A DNA stretch of 64,000 bases, taken from positions 6,820,001 through 6,884,000 of the forward strand of contig JAJQJQ010000008.1 in NCBI GenBank assembly GCA_028622995.1, written 5' to 3'. Within the stretch, counting starts at the first letter, position 1; the number at the start of each line of letters is the position of its first letter. A program made the translations under genes and the position numbers. This document shows positions 24,937-36,900 of this stretch, piece after piece. The notes under the pieces are model-generated. The model was not told where the DNA came from, searched no databases, and worked only from the letters and a program-made list of their open reading frames with translations. Origin of the DNA: Panagrolaimus kolymaensis. Its lineage: Eukaryota > Nematoda > Chromadorea > Rhabditida > Panagrolaimidae.

Positions 24937-26308
24937 TTAAATCTGAGCCTCACTAAAATCGACTGGGCCTCGATAGTTTGAAGGTGCTGTGGCTTTTAAT
25001 GTGGATTCTTCTCCTCGTGTATGCATATCACAATGTCCCAATAATGAAGCCATTTGATCAGGATTATAAAGGGTTTCACCACCAATTTTTGCAGCGGCAG
25101 CAGCAATGAGTTTGGATGGAGTTGTATTTTCAAAATCTTCATTATTCCTTTGACGAATATCATTGGGGTCACAGACGCTGTTATCGAGGGAATTGACAAC
25201 GCTCGTGGATGGAGACATGCCAGCCCAATCATAAAGCTTTCTCTTCCATGATCGAACTTGAGTATCCCATGAACGACGTGAAAAATCAATAAACTTGTTA
25301 GGAGTTTTTGGATGAATGGCATGTTTGCGTTTGTGACGAGGGACTTCAGTTATATATCGAAGATACACATCCTTTTCTTTCGCTTTTTCAATTTCCTAAA
25401 ATTTAATTTAAATAAAGTTTCATGAAAAGGGTTTTATGAAGCTTACTTTAGCACGACGCTTTAAAACATTATCATCGCTACACCAACCAAGTTTGGGTTG
25501 TTCCCAACCATCACGAGGATTGGGTGAATCAGTCATTGCTGAATCAAGGCGTTGTCTTCCAGGAGTGGAAAAAGCGCTTCCAGCGCGAGAAGAATTTCGA
25601 CTGCTTCGAGGTGGAGTGATTGCTTGAATTTTTTCTCTTTTATTTGGAACATGTTTACTATGGCGACTAGGTGAAGCATGACTATCAATGGTTATATTTG
25701 ATTCAATACTCATTCGACGTTTACGTGGTTGTCGAACGGGTTTTTGGGGAGATTTATCATCCTTCTTTTTGAGGCGCTCACTTCGACGATTTAAAAGTAT
25801 GTTGTTTAATTCAAGCGATTTAATGAACCTGAAAAGATGAAAGCATTTATAAGATGCTTGGGTAAGGAGAAAAACAAACTTGGGTTGTGAATCAGTTTTC
25901 TTTGGAACAGCAGATTTGCGAGGATTTCGTTTAGGACTTGCTTCTGCAGCTTCATTGGCTTCCGCAATAGTTAACCATTCTTCATTAGATGTAACTTGAA
26001 CTTCATCAATAACTAACAAATCATCAGTATTGGAAGTTTGAGGAACATCGTCTTCCTCAATGGCCATATCAACCCATGATTTATTAGCATTTTCTTCAGC
26101 CATGGCGCTAATCATTTCAAAAGTTAATTGTCTGCCTTTTTTAGGAGATCCCTAAATCAATAATTTCAAATGTAATGTTTCAGAAAAAATGCTTCAAACA
26201 AACCATGGCTCTAGATGTTATTGGTTTGGTAATTGGTGATTTGCTGGTAATTTTCCATGGATTCGTTGGCTTTTGCGGCGTCGATCGCAACTTTTTAGTT
26301 GGAGACAT
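24937..26308 (-). CDS. SLBP: Histone stem-loop binding protein SLBP (CDL-1 type)
   Basis: Four exons (26308-26204, 26151-25880, 25828-25447, 25395-24937) encode 405 aa. The family-defining RNA-binding domain is near residues 260-310: YLRYITEVPRHKRKHAIHPK followed by TPNKF and SRRSWDTQVRSWKRKLYDW. These are the conserved residues of animal SLBP (EVP, HP.TPNK, SRRSWD.Q...WK..L), including the Thr of TPNK that is phosphorylated in other species. The N-terminal 250 residues are disordered, basic and Ser/Pro-rich, with SPK/TPQKP-type kinase sites that could control stability. SLBP binds the 3' stem-loop of histone mRNAs for processing and translation. The third exon junction (intron 25829-25879, 51 bp) is in frame with no stop, so retention cannot be excluded. 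The gene lies between H4 and H3. Confidence 0.93.
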
Positions 26309-26410
26309 AATTAACTAAAAAAGTAATTTGAAATTAATTTAAGAAAAAGTCAATAATCATTTGAAATAAAGTATGGCAAAAAAAAAATCAACAGTTGATG
26401 ATGAACACCA

Positions 26411-26425
26411 TTTTTTGGCGCCAAA
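26411..26425 (-). promoter_or_regulatory. E2F-like site upstream of SLBP
   Basis: TTTTTTGGCGCCAAA, 103 bp before the SLBP start. The GGCGCC core with T/A flanks is the same as in the H3 and H4 promoters, pointing to joint cell-cycle control. Confidence 0.65.
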
Positions 26426-27294
26426 CCATTCATTCGATTGTGTTTGGAAAAGGACGCTTTTTTAGCAGATGGACGTCGAGCGCTTTTTTTTATGCGAAAA
26501 GAAGGAAGCTGTCTGGGATGTTAAAGCTCAGGTCAATTAATTTTTATGCAGGCACGCGGGATGTTGGCTCTTTGCCGAAAATAGACTCGATTTGCAGGTG
26601 CGGTCAAAATTATAACCAACAGTGACAAAGTAAAAAATACCATTTTTCATCAAGCATTTTGAATGTTTGTATAGGCCAACTGGATAAAATTGAATGAGAA
26701 AACCATCGAATATTCTTTTTTTCGCTTTGTCTTAGAATTTTATTAGAAATTTATGAAAATTACGGTAATAGCGCTATCAATATTTTTTTAGTCATTTCGA
26801 GTACATCTTTTTTATTTTAAAAATGTCTAAAATTGCGCCATTATTAAAAGATATTTAAAAAAATACTACCACCGAAAACCTTTTAGGGAAAAACTGATGC
26901 AACTTGAAAAAAGCGCTATTACTGTTTTAAAATTTAGATGGAAAAATAATCAAGCATCGTGAAATTTAAACAAATGTTGATTTTTTATTACAGCTAAATA
27001 CTCTCTGTGAATATATAAATCCTTAATCATAAACGCGACCTTCTATCAAATGCATGAAATGATGTTTTTTTTTCACATATTCTTTTACCCAAAATCAAAA
27101 TCAAATGCATCAACTCCAAGAGAAATACAAGGCATTGTCACCTTTCTTTTCACCGATCAACATAAGTCAGAAAACTATTTTTTTGTTGAAATTCAAACAA
27201 GAAAAAATCATAGCAACAAAACAGAAATACACAAAATTTTATTTTTATTTTATTTCAAAAAGAATTGGAGACTGAACCCGTAATGGTTATTTGT

Positions 27295-27310
27295 GGCCCT
27301 AAAGAGGGCC
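27295..27310 (-). terminator. H3 mRNA 3' stem-loop
   Basis: Minus strand reads CCCAAC-GGCCCTCTTTAGGGCC-ACAAATA, the same stem and loop as the other three genes. The downstream sequence keeps only a GGTTCAGTC motif and lacks the GGGGAAA box found at H2A, H2B and H4. Confidence 0.95.
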
Positions 27311-27365
27311 GTTGGGATAAAAGATGAGAAGTTACAGCTTTTGTAGGTCGACCATACATACTGAT

Positions 27366-27889
<524 letters not shown>

Positions 27890-27973
27890 GACAAAAGTTT
27901 AGCAGGAGAGCTATAACAGGGTGATACTGACAAAAAATGTAGACAGTGAAGAAAAATAATGTTCTCAAGTTCC

Positions 27974-28078
27974 TTTTATATGAGCATCATATGCCCGCCT
28001 TTTTTTAGACCAAACAAGAAAAGGCGCCAAAAAATGAGCAAGATGATGATGCACTGCATTACCGATTTTTTGGCGCTC
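27974..28078 (-). promoter_or_regulatory. H3 promoter elements
   Basis: TATAAAA on the minus strand (27974-27980) stands 85 bp from the ATG. Upstream is an inverted pair of E2F-like sites: GGCGCCAAAAAA (28023-28034) and TTTTTTGGCGCTC (28066-28078). Confidence 0.75.
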
Positions 28079-30760
28079 AAAAGTAGCGTCCATCTAACAA
28101 CAAAAAATGACCGTTTGCGTTTCTTGATATCAAATGTAAAAACTAAAAAAAAGTAAACAGGGACCAAAAAATGCAAAAAATAAAAATGAAGAAAAAAAAA
28201 TGTTATGAGCGATATTAAAATAAATAATTATTAATTTTATCGTACATTTAGAAATTTGTTTGTATCTATTCGTCTAAAATATAACCACATTTTTTACCTT
28301 TTAAATTTCCAATTTTTTTTAAATCATTCGCTAAAAACAATGAAAATGTATGAAAAAAAAATACAGTAATGTCACCCAAAAAATAATAGTGAGCGTAATT
28401 TTTTTTAAATTGTGGGTTCCTTTGATCGACTGTCTCTCCTTTTGAATTCATTCAATTTGAATTTACAGATTTGTATAAATATTTTTTCCAAAATATCAAT
28501 GTCGTACTTTTGCGATAAGCAATAACTAGGGTTGCATTCCCAAGGGAAGGGTAATGGGAGGGGGGATGCAACCCAATGGGCATTCCATCTAAAATGCATT
28601 CCACTCAGAAAATGAGTTGAAATAAAAATTTTGGTGTAGCCCCGGTATACCGGGGCGGTTAAAAAACAAATCTTTTGACATCATTTATTTGATGCTCAAT
28701 AAAATATTGCGCCTTTTTAGGAGCAATAATAATTTTTGGGTGCTTGGACCTTTGATTGCAGGCTTTAAAAAAATAAAAACAAATTTTTAACACCAAGCAT
28801 TATTTAATCTAAAAAATGTATCAACAATTACATTAACTCATATTCGAAATAAGAATTTAACATTTTTTTGCTTCAGGTGTTTGTTGATAAAGATATGATT
28901 AAAGGAAAACGATTTTATACTTTTCTATATTTGAAAAACCTTGTCTTCATTCTGTAATAACATCGGTTTCATTTCCATCACACCCATCATATGAAGCTAT
29001 TTAAAATTCATTCAAGCTAAATTTAGATTGCATAAAATTTCTCTATTGTTTAAATTTCATATTTTTTTGTCGATGAAAAAATTCAATCGTGAGCATCCAT
29101 ATTAAATTTTTTGCTCTCGCTTTTTTAATGAACCAAAAAATGGATATCCCTTCTTCGAGATCAGATTTAAAAAATAAAATTGTTGAGTTTTGCTCATTGA
29201 TGGAACAAAAATGTTGTTTATGTTTTTTTTTAATTCTTTGTATTTGATTGAAAAAAAAACATTGTGATTGACTAGAAGCTTGTAAGTAATGACAATATTT
29301 AGTTAAATATGAACCACAATCTTTCGGATTTGCGAAAATAAATTTAGTAATCTTTAAAATCTAAATAATAAAATACAAAACAATTAAAATTAACTTTCAA
29401 CATTTTTATTATTTTGTAAAGTAAATAATTAAGCTGTCAATCGAAGCTTCATTTGTGAGTGATTTTCTCCGTCATCTTTCAAACAACCGCCTCTATGGGT
29501 GAGAAGTGATGTTGACATCGACAGTTCGTTTTTGACGGAGTCCAAAAAAAGCTTTTCACTTTACCATCTTTCACTTCTTTTTTTTAAATCATTGATTTTC
29601 ATCGTCGAAGAATAGCAAAAAAAACTTTTTCTTTAAACGTTCGAAAAAAAATAGCAAATTTTGATTTGTGACTGAAAAGCTTTTTTTTGATAGTCGTGTT
29701 TGCGCAATTTTGTGCTTTGCTTTTTTTTACTCCCAAACTTGGATGAACAATGGAGCGGAGATGACATTAGCCCATTCTTCATCGTTATTTCTTAAAAATA
29801 AACTTTTGTCAACACTTTCCTTTTGCTTTCATTTTTTAAATCGTGGATTTTATTGTCGTAAATCACCGATGAGCAAGTCGATTGAAAATTGATGGTAATG
29901 AAGTTGATTTGGTTGTAAACGATTGGAAAAAATAAAGAAGGTGTTTATTCTTTTCGCTGCTTTAAGGATAAAAAAAAATAGTGATAAATTTCTTTAATAT
30001 TATAACATTATTGTATGTATTTAGAAATTATGACCTTTTTTAGTTTTTGGATACAATATAACATTGCTGCCTGTTGCCTTCCATCAACTATCAGTTTTTC
30101 TTACTATTACTTTCTCGATTTCTAACTTCTCAATAATGTCATCTCATATTTTTTTGATTGAAAATATTCAAAAAATCTCAAGCTATTATTTTTTGCTTGA
30201 AATTTCTTTTATCGTTCAAAAAACATTTAACGTTTGAGAAGAAAAAAAGCAAGAGAAAAATTTTTTAATGTGAAAATGATTTAAAGAGCAATTCATTATT
30301 AGCCGCGGTTCACAAGTCTTCGTTTTGTTTCTTATTGTCTTTTGTTGTCTCCGTTTTTTTTGTGCTTATGGTCACTCTTTTTTTGGTGATTGCGTCAAAG
30401 AAGACATGCTTTTTATTCAAAAAAGTAAGCGCCACACACTTTTTGAGAAGAAGATTTTAAAGTGCAATAATTTTTTGGTCTAAACTTTCAACATTGAAGA
30501 AATTATTTGATTTTGAGGATTTCGATAAATAAAAAAATAACGAATTAATTACAATAGATTTTTTTCGATAATCATAACAAACTTATCTTTGTGAGTTTTC
30601 TAAATTTCCGATTTAGATTTTTTCTTCCGAAAATTTTTTAATTCGGCATTATGTACATAATTAATTTTTATAATTTATTAACCCGCGCTTGTTTTTTATA
30701 TTTTTTAATTTCTTCTTTATCATCGTATTAATTTTCAGAGGGTATTGCAATTTTTTTTCA
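28079..30760. other. Gene-free spacer
   Basis: AT-rich, no exon chain recognised. It contains an isolated GC-rich block with two hairpin-forming inverted repeats at 28529-28656. The end is the probable 5' region of the next gene, whose ATG follows an ATTTTCAG acceptor at 30731-30738. Confidence 0.5.
28529..28656. repeat. Pair of GC-rich palindromes (possible transposon remnant)
   Basis: GGGTTGCAT (28529-28537) pairs with ATGCAACCC (28566-28574) around a purine-rich loop. 65 bp further on, GCCCCGGTATACCGGGGC (28639-28656) is a perfect 18-bp palindrome. Both stand out from the AT-rich surroundings. No terminal repeats or target duplication were found. Confidence 0.5.
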
Positions 30761-32239
30761 ATGTCGGCTGAACCTATCATTTTTGATGAAAATAATAACA
30801 CTGCAGTTGATTTAAATTCCATTAAATTACTTGAATTTGAAGCTCGGAATGATATTTCTGATTCATCAAATGTTTCTGAAAGTGGCTCAAATCAAGCCTT
30901 TTCTGTTTCCACAACTTCATTTCCCCCCGATGATCCCGATCGAATTTCTGAAAAACTTTTAGATAATCACGGCGAAGAAGCGGTTCCAAAGCTTCGATGT
31001 AAAGTTAAAAAGCTTGAAGCTGAAGTTGATTCACTTAAAAATCAATTGAATCGAATCAATATTCAAGATGATTCTTCGATTGGAAGCCTCAGAGATGGTA
31101 GCGATGGAGATGATCGATCTAAGCACGAACGAGAGAAATGTGTGGTTTTTAAATGCATTCCACAAGCTCATGTTGCTAATGGACTTATTATTACACGAGT
31201 TTCGGAGTTTTTTAAAATTCCATCCGATGAAATTACAGTACAAGTAAGAGTTTACCTAAAAAACTACTATTACAATAACTAATTTTAAGGTGACCGATCA
31301 ATTAAATAAATGGTGCGTGGTGGTTCTTCAAACTTCATCGAAACATCATTCATCCACAGTTCTACGTAAATTTGATGAATTTCGAAAACTTTATCATTGT
31401 TATCATCGAACTCAAGCCCTTCCATGCTTTTCAAACGCTGAACGGCAACAATATCAGCAATTATGGGCAGAAGCCATTGAAAGAAATAATAAAGCTGGAT
31501 ATCGTAATTGGGAAGTTGATCCTCAAGAGCTTCGACTCATTGAAACTGTGGGAATTCCACAAAAATGGAGGGTTAAAGTTCATTATTATCCTGAAAATGA
31601 TTCACCCTCAGCAAGCACAAGTGTAAGCTTTTAAGCTTTCGAAAATCGTTATGAAAATAATAAAATTTTTAGGCAATTGAAGTAAGGCGCCGCCAACGTG
31701 GTTTACTTTCACCTAAAATCCCTGAAAAATCTCTTACAATTCAAGAATTTCAAGCTCCACGGCAAAAATCTTATAATGATAGACGCAATAGTAATAACAA
31801 TAATAAACTACAACAAAATCGAAATGATAAAAAGCGTCAACCACAAAAAATTAATCGACCCAGTAAAAAGCAACATTACAATAATAACATCGGTTACGAA
31901 TACCTTGATTGCATCCCTCATACTTATGGTAAAATTTCTTTCTTTCTTCATTGGTAGTTAAATTAATATTTTGTAGTTCCTCATCATCATCCTTATGTTT
32001 CATCAATGGGTCAATTTCAAAATCCATATTATGTTCCAAATCATATTTATAATAGCATGCAATTTTGTTCTCAACATCTTCCATTAGAAGCCACCACTCA
32101 AACAACTCCATCAACCACACCAGCGGCAGTTACAACTTCAAATGCTGCTGCTTCGGGTAAAGCAGTAAGCAGCAAAACTCCAACTGGTAATGTTTATATT
32201 ATTACGCCCAATGGCCTTTCATCAACTTCCACAGCTTAA
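30761..32239 (+). CDS. Unrecognised coiled-coil / low-complexity protein
   Basis: Four exons (30761-31243, 31290-31622, 31673-31928, 31977-32239) encode 444 aa. Residues about 80-110 form a coiled coil (KLRCKVKKLEAEVDSLKNQL). A folded-looking domain follows (CVVFKCIPQAHVANGLIITR, then LNKWCVVVLQTSSKHHSSTV and NWEVDPQELRLIETVGIPQK). The C-terminal half is basic and Asn/Gln/Pro-rich (RRNSNNNNKLQQNRNDKKRQ), then His/Pro/Tyr-rich and Thr/Ala-rich. That composition is common in RNA-binding or RNP-granule proteins, but no RRM, KH or other named domain was recognised. The start is the ATG 23 nt after a TTTTCAG acceptor. A second intron boundary uses an unusual TTTTAAG acceptor. Confidence 0.7.
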
Positions 32240-32733
32240 ATCTATATTGGGAATTCATATGGTTACAGTAACAAATATTTTGTGACATTGTAACTCCATA
32301 AAACCTTTTTTTGACAATCTTTGGCTGCTTTTAAGTTTAAAAAAAGAGACAGACTTTTATTTGTTCTAATTATTCATAATCTTTTTCACTTTTTGTATTT
32401 TTTTTTACAAAAAAGTAAAAACAATGATGATATTTATGTATTCTTCTTTTAAAATGCTCATTATGCAACTTTCTTTATCTGGTGTTTATTCATTTTCTCT
32501 CTTTCCTTTTACTTTTTTGAATCAAATTATTATTTTCATAATCTTTTTTTACTTTTTCTTTTAAAAAATATTACTCTTTTTAGTGCGTGCTGCTTTCATT
32601 GTTAATAACTTTATAAAATCTTGTAAATTATTATGTTATAACTTTTATTTTAAAAATGGTGTTAAAATGATATTAATAAAAAAAAAGATTGTTGATTTAT
32701 TTACAAATTACTTTTGTTGAAAGCACAAAGATT

Positions 32734-33976
32734 TTAGAAAAATAATCGCTTATGATAAGTTTCAAATGGTGGTGGGAAATGATGGCATGCATTGATTAAA
32801 CGGAAATATTGAACCTGAAAAGTTTTACAATATAATAATAAAAAGATTTATAATCTTTTAAAGTAGAATTAAAAATATATTTTGTATTTGGTTTAAAATC
32901 CACATCGCTGAATTTTAATGGAGCACTCTCGTAGATTCAAGGATTTTTTTAGTATAAGTCAGTGCCAGATTGCATCAATAAAATAGGGTAATGATCAATG
33001 GTCGTCGTCGCTTTTTGGGAGCATCACCAAAATGATGGTGATTTAAAAAATACAAAACGAAAATGAGATTAGCGTTTTATATCGTTAAAAAAAGTGTTTC
33101 ATAAATCTTATTATTATCAAAACTTTTTTTAAGGAAAAAGTTTGAAGCTTACAACTTTCATTATTTCAACCGCTAATAAAACAAAAATCTCTAACATTGA
33201 AAAGAGAAGCCCTAAATCCAAAATGTTTCAGACAATTTACTGCTTTTTTTCTTCTTAACTTTTTGCTATATCTCTGCTTTTTCCCTTATCTCGCATGATT
33301 GAGCACTTTTTCCATTTGCATTTTTTAGATTATGATTTTTAAAAAATGAGGGAATGTGAAAAACTTACAAAATGTTGAAATTTTGGTTCAATGATAGTTC
33401 GATAATCTTGTGGAATTTTAGTGAAAAGTTCATTAACTTCGGTTTCATCTTTTTTTGCAAGTTGTTTACACAAAGCATTCACAGCTTCATTATTAAATTG
33501 AGCAGCAATAGCTTCAATAATTATTTCAAGTATTTGTGTTGTTGGAACGTTATCAGCTATCAACCAAGTTTCTACTGAAGAATCCGTCGAAGTAAACCTT
33601 TCCAATTCACGTCGAAGATTGGTTAATAAAAGCCGCTGCGAAAGATGAGTCAAAACTGCGAAATTATCAGCTAAATTTTTTTTATCTAAACGTTTTTTTG
33701 ATTCATCCAAATTTTTGTATTACCTGAAATAGTGGATTGCATGATAAAATCGTCATCTGGACAAATATGTTGTAAAAGTTCTTGCATATCGTCAAATGAA
33801 ACATCGGTAATTTCAACTCGGCCTTCTCGAGTTTCTCGAAACTCCGGTGTAAAACATAGAGCCAAAAAATATGGGGATAATTCAGCCAAATAATGTTGGT
33901 TTACAAAAAGTTGCTTTCCTTCAATAATCAATTCAAATTGTCGAAGTTGTGATGGTTGAGTAAAATCAATAACCAT
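32734..33976 (-). CDS. BTB/POZ domain protein
   Basis: Exons 33976-33724, 33685-33369 and 32814-32734 join to 216 aa. The first 85 residues have the BTB pattern: FELIIEGKQLFVNQHYLAEL (the usual D-x-x-h-x-V...F.VH...L...S), SPYFLALCFTPEFRE and ITDVSFDDMQELLQHICPDD. A helical BACK-like segment follows (NLADNFAVLTHLSQRLLLTN). The protein ends shortly after PKFQHFVQYFRLINACHHFP. There is no MATH or Kelch domain. BTB-BACK proteins usually dimerise and recruit substrates to Cullin-3 ligases; that role here is inference. The first intron is only 38 bp; the second is 554 bp. Confidence 0.75.
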
Positions 33977-36900
33977 GGCTATGGTAAATAATGTTTACTG
34001 AAATTGAAAGAAAATTCAAAATGGAAATGCAAAAAGCGCGGTTAAAAAATAAAATAGGCATGAGTAAGATCAAGTTTGGAAGAAATTGAAAAAAAAAATC
34101 ATTAAATGTAACAAAGTTTATCGACCATCTGTTGATACCTTTTTCAACGAGAGAAAGGAGCAAAAAAAAGAAGATGATGTTATGTCCAAAAAAATACACA
34201 TTATCAACACAACAAATGAAAGAGATGCTTTCTAATCAATAGAAACCTGTCTAACATAAAGAAAGACAAAAAAAGGCAAAAGAAAGAAATTTGGCCTTCT
34301 TCTTCATCAAAAAATGAAAGTTTCATTTTTCAAAAAAAAAAGAAAGAAGACAGCTGTTTTGACGGCGGAGGAAGCTGTGACCGACGATAACTGCTAATAT
34401 GAATGCAAAAGATGGAGGTGCGCAAAAAATATGAAAAGCAACATATATCGATAAAAAGGCCGCTTTGCTTTTACTGATTTTTCCCCAAAAACAGAAACAC
34501 AAATAAAAAATAATAACAGCAGTAGTATCACTTTTCACTTTGACATTGAAATTTAGTTTGTGTTTGAAAAAGTCATGTGTTTGTGTAATGAAAAAAAGGT
34601 GAAATAACAACAAGGGTTGTTTTTCTTGGTTTAATCACTTAAAAAAAGAAAATAAACGTTAACCTTGAAATGTTGATATACGTACATACAGTTAGTTTAC
34701 ACAAGCGGGTAAAAGTTTATCAAACATCCTTAGTTTTATGTGGTACTTTTATGTAAACATTACAAAACTTTGGTTTCGTACACATTTTATTTTTTGAATT
34801 ATCGTAAATGTGTAAAAATCTTACAAACATGTTAATCACAAATTCTTGTAGCTTATAAAGATCCAAAATAATTAATAAACCTTGAAAAAAAGGATGCCGC
34901 AACAATGATTATTTAAAGCCTGGAATCAATGTTAGCGTGACAGAAAATAAATTTCTACAAATTTGAAAAACGTGAAAATGAATCATCCAACTTTAAAAGT
35001 TAGATTAGCTTTGTAAAAGACAATTGGCCTCTATAATTTTAATTAAAAATATAAATAAAAGTTGGAGAATTTGATAAAATATGACAAGGCTACATAAAGC
35101 AGCAGCTACGGTTATAATCATCCAAACATTTGATGACACACTTGGTAAATGTTAATTAATTAAAAAATATTTCTGCTGACGAAAACACATTTTTTTGTTT
35201 GTTATTATTGTTTCCATCTTCATTTCTTTCTCATCTAATCTCTTTGACCGTATTCTATTTTATTCTTTATCTTTTTTAAATTAAAGAAAAGGATGAAACC
35301 TATACTTTCATGTGCTTTCATGACGGATTTCGGAGAGATGAAGAAGGTGTAGCTTACATACTTGCTTCATATATTTATGATTGCTCTTTTATCTCTTTTT
35401 TCTTTTTAAAAAAATTGCAAAACAAATGAAAAAAAGAAAAAGAAAGAAAGGATGGCAAAAAAACATATTTTCAATCGGATTAAAAAAAAGAATGTCTCAG
35501 AAGGTGGATAGGGTGGTTGCTATTCGAAGAGATTTTTTTTCTTTATTTTTTTTCTTCTTGCTAACGTCAATGAAGGATTATCCCTTTTTTTATCCTACAC
35601 CCGCCTTTTTAAACTATCCCTTTTAATTAATTTTTTTTCTTTTATTTAAAAAGTTCAAATTTTGTCTTGACTTTTTTGGAATCTATTTTAGTTTTAAATA
35701 CAAAAGTTGTATGAGTACGGTTGAGAGAGTACTCTCGAGAATTTATTAGAGCTTTTCAGTGTTTGCGAGAGATATCATTAAAGAATATGCCACAATTCTA
35801 TGGTCACTTAAATATTGTATGCCTTTGAACCTTTGCATTTCTTTTTTTCACTTTCATAAACCGTTTTAATTCAATACAATTTTAAATTTTTTAAGTATTT
35901 AAAAAACTTTTATTTATGAATATAATTTAAAAAATGGAATCTTGAAAAAAGCGCTTCCCTTTCTTTTATCCCTGCCATCATCTTCCACTAATAATAACTA
36001 CCGCTATCCCAACCAACCAACCAACTAACCAACCGACCTCATAGCCCAGTGACCCAAATCTCCTTGAATAAGACCCTATTGCCCCTGGGCAGCAGCAGCG
36101 GCGAGAAAAATGAAAAAAGATGAGAAAGTAGCGCGATGCAAATAAATGAATAGAGATGAGATGAGAGGAGCAGTGAAGATGAAGGTCATTGAAGCGTCAG
36201 GATTTAAAAAATCAGCGAAAGTTTTAGAAGTAACGCCTTTCACGTCTTTTTTTTCATCTCCCTCTAAATGAAATGGAAAAAAATGGAAGGCGTTATGCAA
36301 TCAAAAAATTTGAATTCGAGGTCACCGAAAATTATGATGATGATTACTGATGATTGAAGAGAGCGAATTTAATAGAAATAATGAAAACGAAAATTTGGTT
36401 TGAATTCATTTTTAAGAAATGAATGGAATTTTTTAGGTTAATTTATTATAGAATCTTATATAGAATTGAAAGTTATATTCTGATGTTGAAAATCATGGAG
36501 AAAATTCTTGGAAAAAAATACTATGAATGTAGTGAAAAAATATCTCCGATGTAATATAGCTTTTTTGATAATTTGCCACCGCTAACAAACGTTGTTGTAA
36601 GCCAAAACAAAAATTTGTTTTTTACTTATAGCTTTTTATTGAGGAAAAAATGGTAATCTGTTTTAAATTTATAATTTTAAAAATTAGCTATCAAAAGTTT
36701 CACAGTAGCAAAAATAATATTTTTTAAATTGTTATAAAATACGGTAGATTAAGGAACTTGTAAACAAAAAAAATTGTTACTCTAATGATTTCTCTCTTGT
36801 TTTTCGTTGATGTTGTATGATTAAGTAGCTTTCATCAAAATTGAATGAATTGTTGAAATATTCTAGTTTTATGTTTAGGAAAGTGAACTTGTTTTGGACT

